From assembly GCA_933228675.1 (NCBI GenBank), contig OW121741.1:17309771-17373770 (forward strand): a stretch of 64,000 bases of DNA, read 5' to 3'. The stretch comes from Stomorhina lunata. Taxonomy: Eukaryota > Arthropoda > Insecta > Diptera > Rhiniidae. The first letter of the stretch is position 1; the number at the start of each line of letters is the position of its first letter. This document shows, in pieces, positions 1-12,877 of the stretch. Position numbers and translations under genes: made by a program. The notes below the pieces were generated by a model that saw only the letters and a program-made list of their open reading frames with translations, did not search any database and had not been told where the DNA came from.

Positions 1-3000
1 TAGTCTAGTCATAGTCTAGTCATAGTCTAGTCATAGTCTAGTCATAGTCTAGTCATAGTCTAGTCATAGTCTAGTCATAGTCTAGTCATAGTCTAGTCAT
101 AGTCTAGTCATAGTCTAGTCATAGTCTAGTCATAGTCTAGTCATAGTCTAGTCATAGTCTAGTCATAGTCTAGTCATAGTCTAGTCATAGTCTAGTCATA
201 GTCTAGTCATAGTCTAGTCATAGTCTAGTCATAGTCTAGTCATAGTCTAGTCATAGTCTAGTCATAGTCTAGTCATAGTCTAGTCATAGTCTAGTCATAG
301 TCTAGTCATAGTCTAGTCATAGTCTAGTCATAGTCTAGTCATAGTCTAGTCATAGTCTAGTCATAGTCTAGTCATAGTCTAGTCATAGTCTAGTCATAGT
401 CTAGTCATAGTCTAGTCATAGTCTAGTCATAGTCTAGTCATAGTCTAGTCATAGTCTAGTCATAGTCTAGTCATAGTCTAGTCATAGTCTAGTCATAGTC
501 TAGTCATAGTCTAGTCATAGTCTAGTCATAGTCTAGTCATAGTCTAGTCATAGTCTAGTCATAGTCTAGTCATAGTCTAGTCATAGTCTAGTCATAGTCT
601 AGTCATAGTCTAGTCATAGTCTAGTCATAGTCTAGTCATAGTCTAGTCATAGTCTAGTCATAGTCTAGTCATAGTCTAGTCATAGTCTAGTCATAGTCTA
701 GTCATAGTCTAGTCATAGTCTAGTCATAGTCTAGTCATAGTCTAGTCATAGTCTAGTCATAGTCTAGTCATAGTCTAGTCATAGTCTAGTCATAGTCTAG
801 TCATAGTCTAGTCATAGTCTAGTCATAGTCTAGTCATAGTCTAGTCATAGTCTAGTCATAGTCTAGTCATAGTCTAGTCATAGTCTAGTCATAGTCTAGT
901 CATAGTCTAGTCATAGTCTAGTCATAGTCTAGTCATAGTCTAGTCATAGTCTAGTCATAGTCTAGTCATAGTCTAGTCATAGTCTAGTCATAGTCTAGTC
1001 ATAGTCTAGTCATAGTCTAGTCATAGTCTAGTCATAGTCTAGTCATAGTCTAGTCATAGTCTAGTCATAGTCTAGTCATAGTCTAGTCATAGTCTAGTCA
1101 TAGTCTAGTCATAGTCTAGTCATAGTCTAGTCATAGTCTAGTCATAGTCTAGTCATAGTCTAGTCATAGTCTAGTCATAGTCTAGTCATAGTCTAGTCAT
1201 AGTCTAGTCATAGTCTAGTCATAGTCTAGTCATAGTCTAGTCATAGTCTAGTCATAGTCTAGTCATAGTCTAGTCATAGTCTAGTCATAGTCTAGTCATA
1301 GTCTAGTCATAGTCTAGTCATAGTCTAGTCATAGTCTAGTCATAGTCTAGTCATAGTCTAGTCATAGTCTAGTCATAGTCTAGTCATAGTCTAGTCATAG
1401 TCTAGTCATAGTCTAGTCATAGTCTAGTCATAGTCTAGTCATAGTCTAGTCATAGTCTAGTCATAGTCTAGTCATAGTCTAGTCATAGTCTAGTCATAGT
1501 CTAGTCATAGTCTAGTCATAGTCTAGTCATAGTCTAGTCATAGTCTAGTCATAGTCTAGTCATAGTCTAGTCATAGTCTAGTCATAGTCTAGTCATAGTC
1601 TAGTCATAGTCTAGTCATAGTCTAGTCATAGTCTAGTCATAGTCTAGTCATAGTCTAGTCATAGTCTAGTCATAGTCTAGTCATAGTCTAGTCATAGTCT
1701 AGTCATAGTCTAGTCATAGTCTAGTCATAGTCTAGTCATAGTCTAGTCATAGTCTAGTCATAGTCTAGTCATAGTCTAGTCATAGTCTAGTCATAGTCTA
1801 GTCATAGTCTAGTCATAGTCTAGTCATAGTCTAGTCATAGTCTAGTCATAGTCTAGTCATAGTCTAGTCATAGTCTAGTCATAGTCTAGTCATAGTCTAG
1901 TCATAGTCTAGTCATAGTCTAGTCATAGTCTAGTCATAGTCTAGTCATAGTCTAGTCATAGTCTAGTCATAGTCTAGTCATAGTCTAGTCATAGTCTAGT
2001 CATAGTCTAGTCATAGTCTAGTCATAGTCTAGTCATAGTCTAGTCATAGTCTAGTCATAGTCTAGTCATAGTCTAGTCATAGTCTAGTCATAGTCTAGTC
2101 ATAGTCTAGTCATAGTCTAGTCATAGTCTAGTCATAGTCTAGTCATAGTCTAGTCATAGTCTAGTCATAGTCTAGTCATAGTCTAGTCATAGTCTAGTCA
2201 TAGTCTAGTCATAGTCTAGTCATAGTCTAGTCATAGTCTAGTCATAGTCTAGTCATAGTCTAGTCATAGTCTAGTCATAGTCTAGTCATAGTCTAGTCAT
2301 AGTCTAGTCATAGTCTAGTCATAGTCTAGTCATAGTCTAGTCATAGTCTAGTCATAGTCTAGTCATAGTCTAGTCATAGTCTAGTCATAGTCTAGTCATA
2401 GTCTAGTCATAGTCTAGTCATAGTCTAGTCATAGTCTAGTCATAGTCTAGTCATAGTCTAGTCATAGTCTAGTCATAGTCTAGTCATAGTCTAGTCATAG
2501 TCTAGTCATAGTCTAGTCATAGTCTAGTCATAGTCTAGTCATAGTCTAGTCATAGTCTAGTCATAGTCTAGTCATAGTCTAGTCATAGTCTAGTCATAGT
2601 CTAGTCATAGTCTAGTCATAGTCTAGTCATAGTCTAGTCATAGTCTAGTCATAGTCTAGTCATAGTCTAGTCATAGTCTAGTCATAGTCTAGTCATAGTC
2701 TAGTCATAGTCTAGTCATAGTCTAGTCATAGTCTAGTCATAGTCTAGTCATAGTCTAGTCATAGTCTAGTCATAGTCTAGTCATAGTCTAGTCATAGTCT
2801 AGTCATAGTCTAGTCATAGTCTAGTCATAGTCTAGTCATAGTCTAGTCATAGTCTAGTCATAGTCTAGTCATAGTCTAGTCATAGTCTAGTCATAGTCTA
2901 GTCATAGTCTAGTCATAGTCTAGTCATAGTCTAGTCATAGTCTAGTCATAGTCTAGTCATAGTCTAGTCATAGTCTAGTCATAGTCTAGTCATAGTCTAG

Positions 3001-6000
3001 TCATAGTCTAGTCATAGTCTAGTCATAGTCTAGTCATAGTCTAGTCATAGTCTAGTCATAGTCTAGTCATAGTCTAGTCATAGTCTAGTCATAGTCTAGT
3101 CATAGTCTAGTCATAGTCTAGTCATAGTCTAGTCATAGTCTAGTCATAGTCTAGTCATAGTCTAGTCATAGTCTAGTCATAGTCTAGTCATAGTCTAGTC
3201 ATAGTCTAGTCATAGTCTAGTCATAGTCTAGTCATAGTCTAGTCATAGTCTAGTCATAGTCTAGTCATAGTCTAGTCATAGTCTAGTCATAGTCTAGTCA
3301 TAGTCTAGTCATAGTCTAGTCATAGTCTAGTCATAGTCTAGTCATAGTCTAGTCATAGTCTAGTCATAGTCTAGTCATAGTCTAGTCATAGTCTAGTCAT
3401 AGTCTAGTCATAGTCTAGTCATAGTCTAGTCATAGTCTAGTCATAGTCTAGTCATAGTCTAGTCATAGTCTAGTCATAGTCTAGTCATAGTCTAGTCATA
3501 GTCTAGTCATAGTCTAGTCATAGTCTAGTCATAGTCTAGTCATAGTCTAGTCATAGTCTAGTCATAGTCTAGTCATAGTCTAGTCATAGTCTAGTCATAG
3601 TCTAGTCATAGTCTAGTCATAGTCTAGTCATAGTCTAGTCATAGTCTAGTCATAGTCTAGTCATAGTCTAGTCATAGTCTAGTCATAGTCTAGTCATAGT
3701 CTAGTCATAGTCTAGTCATAGTCTAGTCATAGTCTAGTCATAGTCTAGTCATAGTCTAGTCATAGTCTAGTCATAGTCTAGTCATAGTCTAGTCATAGTC
3801 TAGTCATAGTCTAGTCATAGTCTAGTCATAGTCTAGTCATAGTCTAGTCATAGTCTAGTCATAGTCTAGTCATAGTCTAGTCATAGTCTAGTCATAGTCT
3901 AGTCATAGTCTAGTCATAGTCTAGTCATAGTCTAGTCATAGTCTAGTCATAGTCTAGTCATAGTCTAGTCATAGTCTAGTCATAGTCTAGTCATAGTCTA
4001 GTCATAGTCTAGTCATAGTCTAGTCATAGTCTAGTCATAGTCTAGTCATAGTCTAGTCATAGTCTAGTCATAGTCTAGTCATAGTCTAGTCATAGTCTAG
4101 TCATAGTCTAGTCATAGTCTAGTCATAGTCTAGTCATAGTCTAGTCATAGTCTAGTCATAGTCTAGTCATAGTCTAGTCATAGTCTAGTCATAGTCTAGT
4201 CATAGTCTAGTCATAGTCTAGTCATAGTCTAGTCATAGTCTAGTCATAGTCTAGTCATAGTCTAGTCATAGTCTAGTCATAGTCTAGTCATAGTCTAGTC
4301 ATAGTCTAGTCATAGTCTAGTCATAGTCTAGTCATAGTCTAGTCATAGTCTAGTCATAGTCTAGTCATAGTCTAGTCATAGTCTAGTCATAGTCTAGTCA
4401 TAGTCTAGTCATAGTCTAGTCATAGTCTAGTCATAGTCTAGTCATAGTCTAGTCATAGTCTAGTCATAGTCTAGTCATAGTCTAGTCATAGTCTAGTCAT
4501 AGTCTAGTCATAGTCTAGTCATAGTCTAGTCATAGTCTAGTCATAGTCTAGTCATAGTCTAGTCATAGTCTAGTCATAGTCTAGTCATAGTCTAGTCATA
4601 GTCTAGTCATAGTCTAGTCATAGTCTAGTCATAGTCTAGTCATAGTCTAGTCATAGTCTAGTCATAGTCTAGTCATAGTCTAGTCATAGTCTAGTCATAG
4701 TCTAGTCATAGTCTAGTCATAGTCTAGTCATAGTCTAGTCATAGTCTAGTCATAGTCTAGTCATAGTCTAGTCATAGTCTAAGTCTAGTCATAGTCTAGT
4801 CATAGTCTAGTCATAGTCTAGTCATAGTCTAGTCATAGTCTAGTCATAGTCTAGTCATAGTCTAGTCATAGTCTAGTCATAGTCTAGTCATAGTCTAGTC
4901 ATAGTCTAGTCATAGTCTAGTCATAGTCTAGTCATAGTCTAGTCATAGTCTAGTCATAGTCTAGTCATAGTCTAGTCATAGTCTAGTCATAGTCTAGTCA
5001 TAGTCTAGTCATAGTCTAGTCATAGTCTAGTCATAGTCTAGTCATAGTCTAGTCATAGTCTAGTCATAGTCTAGTCATAGTCTAGTCATAGTCTAGTCAT
5101 AGTCTAGTCATAGTCTAGTCATAGTCTAGTCATAGTCTAGTCATAGTCTAGTCATAGTCTAGTCATAGTCTAGTCATAGTCTAGTCATAGTCTAGTCATA
5201 GTCTAGTCATAGTCTAGTCATAGTCTAGTCATAGTCTAGTCATAGTCTAGTCATAGTCTAGTCATAGTCTAGTCATAGTCTAGTCATAGTCTAGTCATAG
5301 TCTAGTCATAGTCTAGTCATAGTCTAGTCATAGTCTAGTCATAGTCTAGTCATAGTCTAGTCATAGTCTAGTCATAGTCTAGTCATAGTCTAGTCATAGT
5401 CTAGTCATAGTCTAGTCATAGTCTAGTCATAGTCTAGTCATAGTCTAGTCATAGTCTAGTCATAGTCTAGTCATAGTCTAGTCATAGTCTAGTCATAGTC
5501 TAGTCATAGTCTAGTCATAGTCTAGTCATAGTCTAGTCATAGTCTAGTCATAGTCTAGTCATAGTCTAGTCATAGTCTAGTCATAGTCTAGTCATAGTCT
5601 AGTCATAGTCTAGTCATAGTCTAGTCATAGTCTAGTCATAGTCTAGTCATAGTCTAGTCATAGTCTAGTCATAGTCTAGTCATAGTCTAGTCATAGTCTA
5701 GTCATAGTCTAGTCATAGTCTAGTCATAGTCTAGTCATAGTCTAGTCATAGTCTAGTCATAGTCTAGTCATAGTCTAGTCATAGTCTAGTCATAGTCTAG
5801 TCATAGTCTAGTCATAGTCTAGTCATAGTCTAGTCATAGTCTAGTCATAGTCTAGTCATAGTCTAGTCATAGTCTAGTCATAGTCTAGTCATAGTCTAGT
5901 CATAGTCTAGTCATAGTCTAGTCATAGTCTAGTCATAGTCTAGTCATAGTCTAGTCATAGTCTAGTCATAGTCTAGTCATAGTCTAGTCATAGTCTAGTC

Positions 6001-9000
6001 ATAGTCTAGTCATAGTCTAGTCATAGTCTAGTCATAGTCTAGTCATAGTCTAGTCATAGTCTAGTCATAGTCTAGTCATAGTCTAGTCATAGTCTAGTCA
6101 TAGTCTAGTCATAGTCTAGTCATAGTCTAGTCATAGTCTAGTCATAGTCTAGTCATAGTCTAGTCATAGTCTAGTCATAGTCTAGTCATAGTCTAGTCAT
6201 AGTCTAGTCATAGTCTAGTCATAGTCTAGTCATAGTCTAGTCATAGTCTAGTCATAGTCTAGTCATAGTCTAGTCATAGTCTAGTCATAGTCTAGTCATA
6301 GTCTAGTCATAGTCTAGTCATAGTCTAGTCATAGTCTAGTCATAGTCTAGTCATAGTCTAGTCATAGTCTAGTCATAGTCTAGTCATAGTCTAGTCATAG
6401 TCTAGTCATAGTCTAGTCATAGTCTAGTCATAGTCTAGTCATAGTCTAGTCATAGTCTAGTCATAGTCTAGTCATAGTCTAGTCATAGTCTAGTCATAGT
6501 CTAGTCATAGTCTAGTCATAGTCTAGTCATAGTCTAGTCATAGTCTAGTCATAGTCTAGTCATAGTCTAGTCATAGTCTAGTCATAGTCTAGTCATAGTC
6601 TAGTCATAGTCTAGTCATAGTCTAGTCATAGTCTAGTCATAGTCTAGTCATAGTCTAGTCATAGTCTAGTCATAGTCTAGTCATAGTCTAGTCATAGTCT
6701 AGTCATAGTCTAGTCATAGTCTAGTCATAGTCTAGTCATAGTCTAGTCATAGTCTAGTCATAGTCTAGTCATAGTCTAGTCATAGTCTAGTCATAGTCTA
6801 GTCATAGTCTAGTCATAGTCTAGTCATAGTCTAGTCATAGTCTAGTCATAGTCTAGTCATAGTCTAGTCATAGTCTAGTCATAGTCTAGTCATAGTCTAG
6901 TCATAGTCTAGTCATAGTCTAGTCATAGTCTAGTCATAGTCTAGTCATAGTCTAGTCATAGTCTAGTCATAGTCTAGTCATAGTCTAGTCATAGTCTAGT
7001 CATAGTCTAGTCATAGTCTAGTCATAGTCTAGTCATAGTCTAGTCATAGTCTAGTCATAGTCTAGTCATAGTCTAGTCATAGTCTAGTCATAGTCTAGTC
7101 ATAGTCTAGTCATAGTCTAGTCATAGTCTAGTCATAGTCTAGTCATAGTCTAGTCATAGTCTAGTCATAGTCTAGTCATAGTCTAGTCATAGTCTAGTCA
7201 TAGTCTAGTCATAGTCTAGTCATAGTCTAGTCATAGTCTAGTCATAGTCTAGTCATAGTCTAGTCATAGTCTAGTCATAGTCTAGTCATAGTCTAGTCAT
7301 AGTCTAGTCATAGTCTAGTCATAGTCTAGTCATAGTCTAGTCATAGTCTAGTCATAGTCTAGTCATAGTCTAGTCATAGTCTAGTCATAGTCTAGTCATA
7401 GTCTAGTCATAGTCTAGTCATAGTCTAGTCATAGTCTAGTCATAGTCTAGTCATAGTCTAGTCATAGTCTAGTCATAGTCTAGTCATAGTCTAGTCATAG
7501 TCTAGTCATAGTCTAGTCATAGTCTAGTCATAGTCTAGTCATAGTCTAGTCATAGTCTAGTCATAGTCTAGTCATAGTCTAGTCATAGTCTAGTCATAGT
7601 CTAGTCATAGTCTAGTCATAGTCTAGTCATAGTCTAGTCATAGTCTAGTCATAGTCTAGTCATAGTCTAGTCATAGTCTAGTCATAGTCTAGTCATAGTC
7701 TAGTCATAGTCTAGTCATAGTCTAGTCATAGTCTAGTCATAGTCTAGTCATAGTCTAGTCATAGTCTAGTCATAGTCTAGTCATAGTCTAGTCATAGTCT
7801 AGTCATAGTCTAGTCATAGTCTAGTCATAGTCTAGTCATAGTCTAGTCATAGTCTAGTCATAGTCTAGTCATAGTCTAGTCATAGTCTAGTCATAGTCTA
7901 GTCATAGTCTAGTCATAGTCTAGTCATAGTCTAGTCATAGTCTAGTCATAGTCTAGTCATAGTCTAGTCATAGTCTAGTCATAGTCTAGTCATAGTCTAG
8001 TCATAGTCTAGTCATAGTCTAGTCATAGTCTAGTCATAGTCTAGTCATAGTCTAGTCATAGTCTAGTCATAGTCTAGTCATAGTCTAGTCATAGTCTAGT
8101 CATAGTCTAGTCATAGTCTAGTCATAGTCTAGTCATAGTCTAGTCATAGTCTAGTCATAGTCTAGTCATAGTCTAGTCATAGTCTAGTCATAGTCTAGTC
8201 ATAGTCTAGTCATAGTCTAGTCATAGTCTAGTCATAGTCTAGTCATAGTCTAGTCATAGTCTAGTCATAGTCTAGTCATAGTCTAGTCATAGTCTAGTCA
8301 TAGTCTAGTCATAGTCTAGTCATAGTCTAGTCATAGTCTAGTCATAGTCTAGTCATAGTCTAGTCATAGTCTAGTCATAGTCTAGTCATAGTCTAGTCAT
8401 AGTCTAGTCATAGTCTAGTCATAGTCTAGTCATAGTCTAGTCATAGTCTAGTCATAGTCTAGTCATAGTCTAGTCATAGTCTAGTCATAGTCTAGTCATA
8501 GTCTAGTCATAGTCTAGTCATAGTCTAGTCATAGTCTAGTCATAGTCTAGTCATAGTCTAGTCATAGTCTAGTCATAGTCTAGTCATAGTCTAGTCATAG
8601 TCTAGTCATAGTCTAGTCATAGTCTAGTCATAGTCTAGTCATAGTCTAGTCATAGTCTAGTCATAGTCTAGTCATAGTCTAGTCATAGTCTAGTCATAGT
8701 CTAGTCATAGTCTAGTCATAGTCTAGTCATAGTCTAGTCATAGTCTAGTCATAGTCTAGTCATAGTCTAGTCATAGTCTAGTCATAGTCTAGTCATAGTC
8801 TAGTCATAGTCTAGTCATAGTCTAGTCATAGTCTAGTCATAGTCTAGTCATAGTCTAGTCATAGTCTAGTCATAGTCTAGTCATAGTCTAGTCATAGTCT
8901 AGTCATAGTCTAGTCATAGTCTAGTCATAGTCTAGTCATAGTCTAGTCATAGTCTAGTCATAGTCTAGTCATAGTCTAGTCATAGTCTAGTCATAGTCTA

Positions 9001-12000
9001 GTCATAGTCTAGTCATAGTCTAGTCATAGTCTAGTCATAGTCTAGTCATAGTCTAGTCATAGTCTAGTCATAGTCTAGTCATAGTCTAGTCATAGTCTAG
9101 TCATAGTCTAGTCATAGTCTAGTCATAGTCTAGTCATAGTCTAGTCATAGTCTAGTCATAGTCTAGTCATAGTCTAGTCATAGTCTAGTCATAGTCTAGT
9201 CATAGTCTAGTCATAGTCTAGTCATAGTCTAGTCATAGTCTAGTCATAGTCTAGTCATAGTCTAGTCATAGTCTAGTCATAGTCTAGTCATAGTCTAGTC
9301 ATAGTCTAGTCATAGTCTAGTCATAGTCTAGTCATAGTCTAGTCATAGTCTAGTCATAGTCTAGTCATAGTCTAGTCATAGTCTAGTCATAGTCTAGTCA
9401 TAGTCTAGTCATAGTCTAGTCATAGTCTAGTCATAGTCTAGTCATAGTCTAGTCATAGTCTAGTCATAGTCTAGTCATAGTCTAGTCATAGTCTAGTCAT
9501 AGTCTAGTCATAGTCTAGTCATAGTCTAGTCATAGTCTAGTCATAGTCTAGTCATAGTCTAGTCATAGTCTAGTCATAGTCTAGTCATAGTCTAGTCATA
9601 GTCTAGTCATAGTCTAGTCATAGTCTAGTCATAGTCTAGTCATAGTCTAGTCATAGTCTAGTCATAGTCTAGTCATAGTCTAGTCATAGTCTAGTCATAG
9701 TCTAGTCATAGTCTAGTCATAGTCTAGTCATAGTCTAGTCATAGTCTAGTCATAGTCTAGTCATAGTCTAGTCATAGTCTAGTCATAGTCTAGTCATAGT
9801 CTAGTCATAGTCTAGTCATAGTCTAGTCATAGTCTAGTCATAGTCTAGTCATAGTCTAGTCATAGTCTAGTCATAGTCTAGTCATAGTCTAGTCATAGTC
9901 TAGTCATAGTCTAGTCATAGTCTAGTCATAGTCTAGTCATAGTCTAGTCATAGTCTAGTCATAGTCTAGTCATAGTCTAGTCATAGTCTAGTCATAGTCT
10001 AGTCATAGTCTAGTCATAGTCTAGTCATAGTCTAGTCATAGTCTAGTCATAGTCTAGTCATAGTCTAGTCATAGTCTAGTCATAGTCTAGTCATAGTCTA
10101 GTCATAGTCTAGTCATAGTCTAGTCATAGTCTAGTCATAGTCTAGTCATAGTCTAGTCATAGTCTAGTCATAGTCTAGTCATAGTCTAGTCATAGTCTAG
10201 TCATAGTCTAGTCATAGTCTAGTCATAGTCTAGTCATAGTCTAGTCATAGTCTAGTCATAGTCTAGTCATAGTCTAGTCATAGTCTAGTCATAGTCTAGT
10301 CATAGTCTAGTCATAGTCTAGTCATAGTCTAGTCATAGTCTAGTCATAGTCTAGTCATAGTCTAGTCATAGTCTAGTCATAGTCTAGTCATAGTCTAGTC
10401 ATAGTCTAGTCATAGTCTAGTCATAGTCTAGTCATAGTCTAGTCATAGTCTAGTCATAGTCTAGTCATAGTCTAGTCATAGTCTAGTCATAGTCTAGTCA
10501 TAGTCTAGTCATAGTCTAGTCATAGTCTAGTCATAGTCTAGTCATAGTCTAGTCATAGTCTAGTCATAGTCTAGTCATAGTCTAGTCATAGTCTAGTCAT
10601 AGTCTAGTCATAGTCTAGTCATAGTCTAGTCATAGTCTAGTCATAGTCTAGTCATAGTCTAGTCATAGTCTAGTCATAGTCTAGTCATAGTCTAGTCATA
10701 GTCTAGTCATAGTCTAGTCATAGTCTAGTCATAGTCTAGTCATAGTCTAGTCATAGTCTAGTCATAGTCTAGTCATAGTCTAGTCATAGTCTAGTCATAG
10801 TCTAGTCATAGTCTAGTCATAGTCTAGTCATAGTCTAGTCATAGTCTAGTCATAGTCTAGTCATAGTCTAGTCATAGTCTAGTCATAGTCTAGTCATAGT
10901 CTAGTCATAGTCTAGTCATAGTCTAGTCATAGTCTAGTCATAGTCTAGTCATAGTCTAGTCATAGTCTAGTCATAGTCTAGTCATAGTCTAGTCATAGTC
11001 TAGTCATAGTCTAGTCATAGTCTAGTCATAGTCTAGTCATAGTCTAGTCATAGTCTAGTCATAGTCTAGTCATAGTCTAGTCATAGTCTAGTCATAGTCT
11101 AGTCATAGTCTAGTCATAGTCTAGTCATAGTCTAGTCATAGTCTAGTCATAGTCTAGTCATAGTCTAGTCATAGTCTAGTCATAGTCTAGTCATAGTCTA
11201 GTCATAGTCTAGTCATAGTCTAGTCATAGTCTAGTCATAGTCTAGTCATAGTCTAGTCATAGTCTAGTCATAGTCTAGTCATAGTCTAGTCATAGTCTAG
11301 TCATAGTCTAGTCATAGTCTAGTCATAGTCTAGTCATAGTCTAGTCATAGTCTAGTCATAGTCTAGTCATAGTCTAGTCATAGTCTAGTCATAGTCTAGT
11401 CATAGTCTAGTCATAGTCTAGTCATAGTCTAGTCATAGTCTAGTCATAGTCTAGTCATAGTCTAGTCATAGTCTAGTCATAGTCTAGTCATAGTCTAGTC
11501 ATAGTCTAGTCATAGTCTAGTCATAGTCTAGTCATAGTCTAGTCATAGTCTAGTCATAGTCTAGTCATAGTCTAGTCATAGTCTAGTCATAGTCTAGTCA
11601 TAGTCTAGTCATAGTCTAGTCATAGTCTAGTCATAGTCTAGTCATAGTCTAGTCATAGTCTAGTCATAGTCTAGTCATAGTCTAGTCATAGTCTAGTCAT
11701 AGTCTAGTCATAGTCTAGTCATAGTCTAGTCATAGTCTAGTCATAGTCTAGTCATAGTCTAGTCATAGTCTAGTCATAGTCTAGTCATAGTCTAGTCATA
11801 GTCTAGTCATAGTCTAGTCATAGTCTAGTCATAGTCTAGTCATAGTCTAGTCATAGTCTAGTCATAGTCTAGTCATAGTCTAGTCATAGTCTAGTCATAG
11901 TCTAGTCATAGTCTAGTCATAGTCTAGTCATAGTCTAGTCATAGTCTAGTCATAGTCTAGTCATAGTCTAGTCATAGTCTAGTCATAGTCTAGTCATAGT

Positions 12001-12010
12001 CTAGTCATAG
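1..12010 (+). repeat. 11-bp satellite array 1 (TAGTCTAGTCA)n
   Basis: A head-to-tail array of TAGTCTAGTCA fills the left end and continues beyond the window edge. The phase at the right end fits about 1,092 units with one net loss of 5 bases; that loss is visible near 4781, where GTCAT is missing between two units. I saw no other irregularity. The unit carries TAG twice and 11 is not a multiple of 3, so stops recur in all frames and no open reading frame can form. The array ends abruptly at 12010 without the eroded edge expected of an old array. Such uniformity fits recent amplification or strong homogenisation, but the copy number rests on the assembly being right. It is the reverse complement of the array at 40458-48515. 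Confidence 0.98.
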
Positions 12011-12804
12011 CCTTGACACTTTAAATAGGTCCTTTTGTTTTTGTTTGTATTTTAAAAGTTTTTCTTTTTTATAATGCCCTTGATAATTTATGGTTAAAGA
12101 CTTTTACAGCCTAATTTATAAACAAACTATAATAGGTTTTAAAGCTACTATAAGTTAAAATGGGAAAAATTGAATTTATAAAAGGAAAAATATTTTATTA
12201 AACTGTTATAACCTATCATAAAATTTGAAATTTTTATTGTGGCCTCAACCCAACTATAAGCATACAATAAAAAGTTTGGTTGCTTTAAAATTTGATAATT
12301 GCGACTTTTTTTTATTTTTAACACATTTGATAGCAAACAAAATGATTTTTTATATAAATTTTAATACATTAATTGAAAAAGGAATAAGATTTTTATATTA
12401 TTTAATACTATTTATCTGCGATTAAAGAAAAAAGACTTTATAAATGCATTTTTATTGATCCTTACAACAAATCGATAATTCATTTCTCCTTATTCAAAAA
12501 TATGTTGATTCTACCTAAAGTAGCGCCTTACCATATATACATTCATATGTATACTTTCACAGTATATCTTATATTAAATCAGTAGATTGCTTAGCGGCAC
12601 GATTTTCCAAAATCTTGAAAAAAGTAACCAGATTGGGGTAAATTTTCTTCAAAATGTTTTTTAATTAAAAAATAATTTTTAATAAGAAAAATTAAAAAAG
12701 TGAAAATGACCTGGTCCGATTTGAACACTGGCATCAATAAAGATACATTTTTTAATGTAATTAAAGAACTAAATTAAAAAAAAAAAAAAATTCTTGCTTA
12801 ATTC
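12011..12804. other. AT-rich spacer, no gene seen
   Basis: Non-repetitive AT-rich sequence between satellite array 1 and a tRNA-like relic. Short reading frames are rich in F, N, K, I and Y, as expected of AT-rich noncoding DNA. I see no conserved motif. Confidence 0.6.
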
Positions 12805-12877
12805 TTCACTGAGATTTGAACTCACGACTTACGACTGCTAGGCGGAGACACTACCCACTGAGCTACTTCATATACCG
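12805..12877 (-). pseudogene. tRNA-like relic (degenerate tRNA or tRNA-derived SINE head)
   Basis: On the minus strand the sequence has an internal Pol III A box, TAGCTCAGTGGG (12854-12865), and 31 bases further on a B-box/T-arm motif, GAGTTCAAATC (12813-12823). This is the spacing of a tRNA. The T stem is nearly intact (four of five pairs). The acceptor stem does not pair: the bases before TAGCTC do not complement those after the T arm, and the anticodon stem is poor. It is therefore not a functional tRNA. An A-rich run lies just past the 3' end (minus-strand T run near 12776-12790), so a SINE head is possible, but I cannot define a SINE body or target duplication. Confidence 0.6.

Noticed and set aside
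1..12010. Array 1 as a telomere at a contig end
   Set aside because: The unit is not TTAGG-like, flies of this group lack short telomerase repeats, and the same unit occurs internally in reverse at 40-48 kb.
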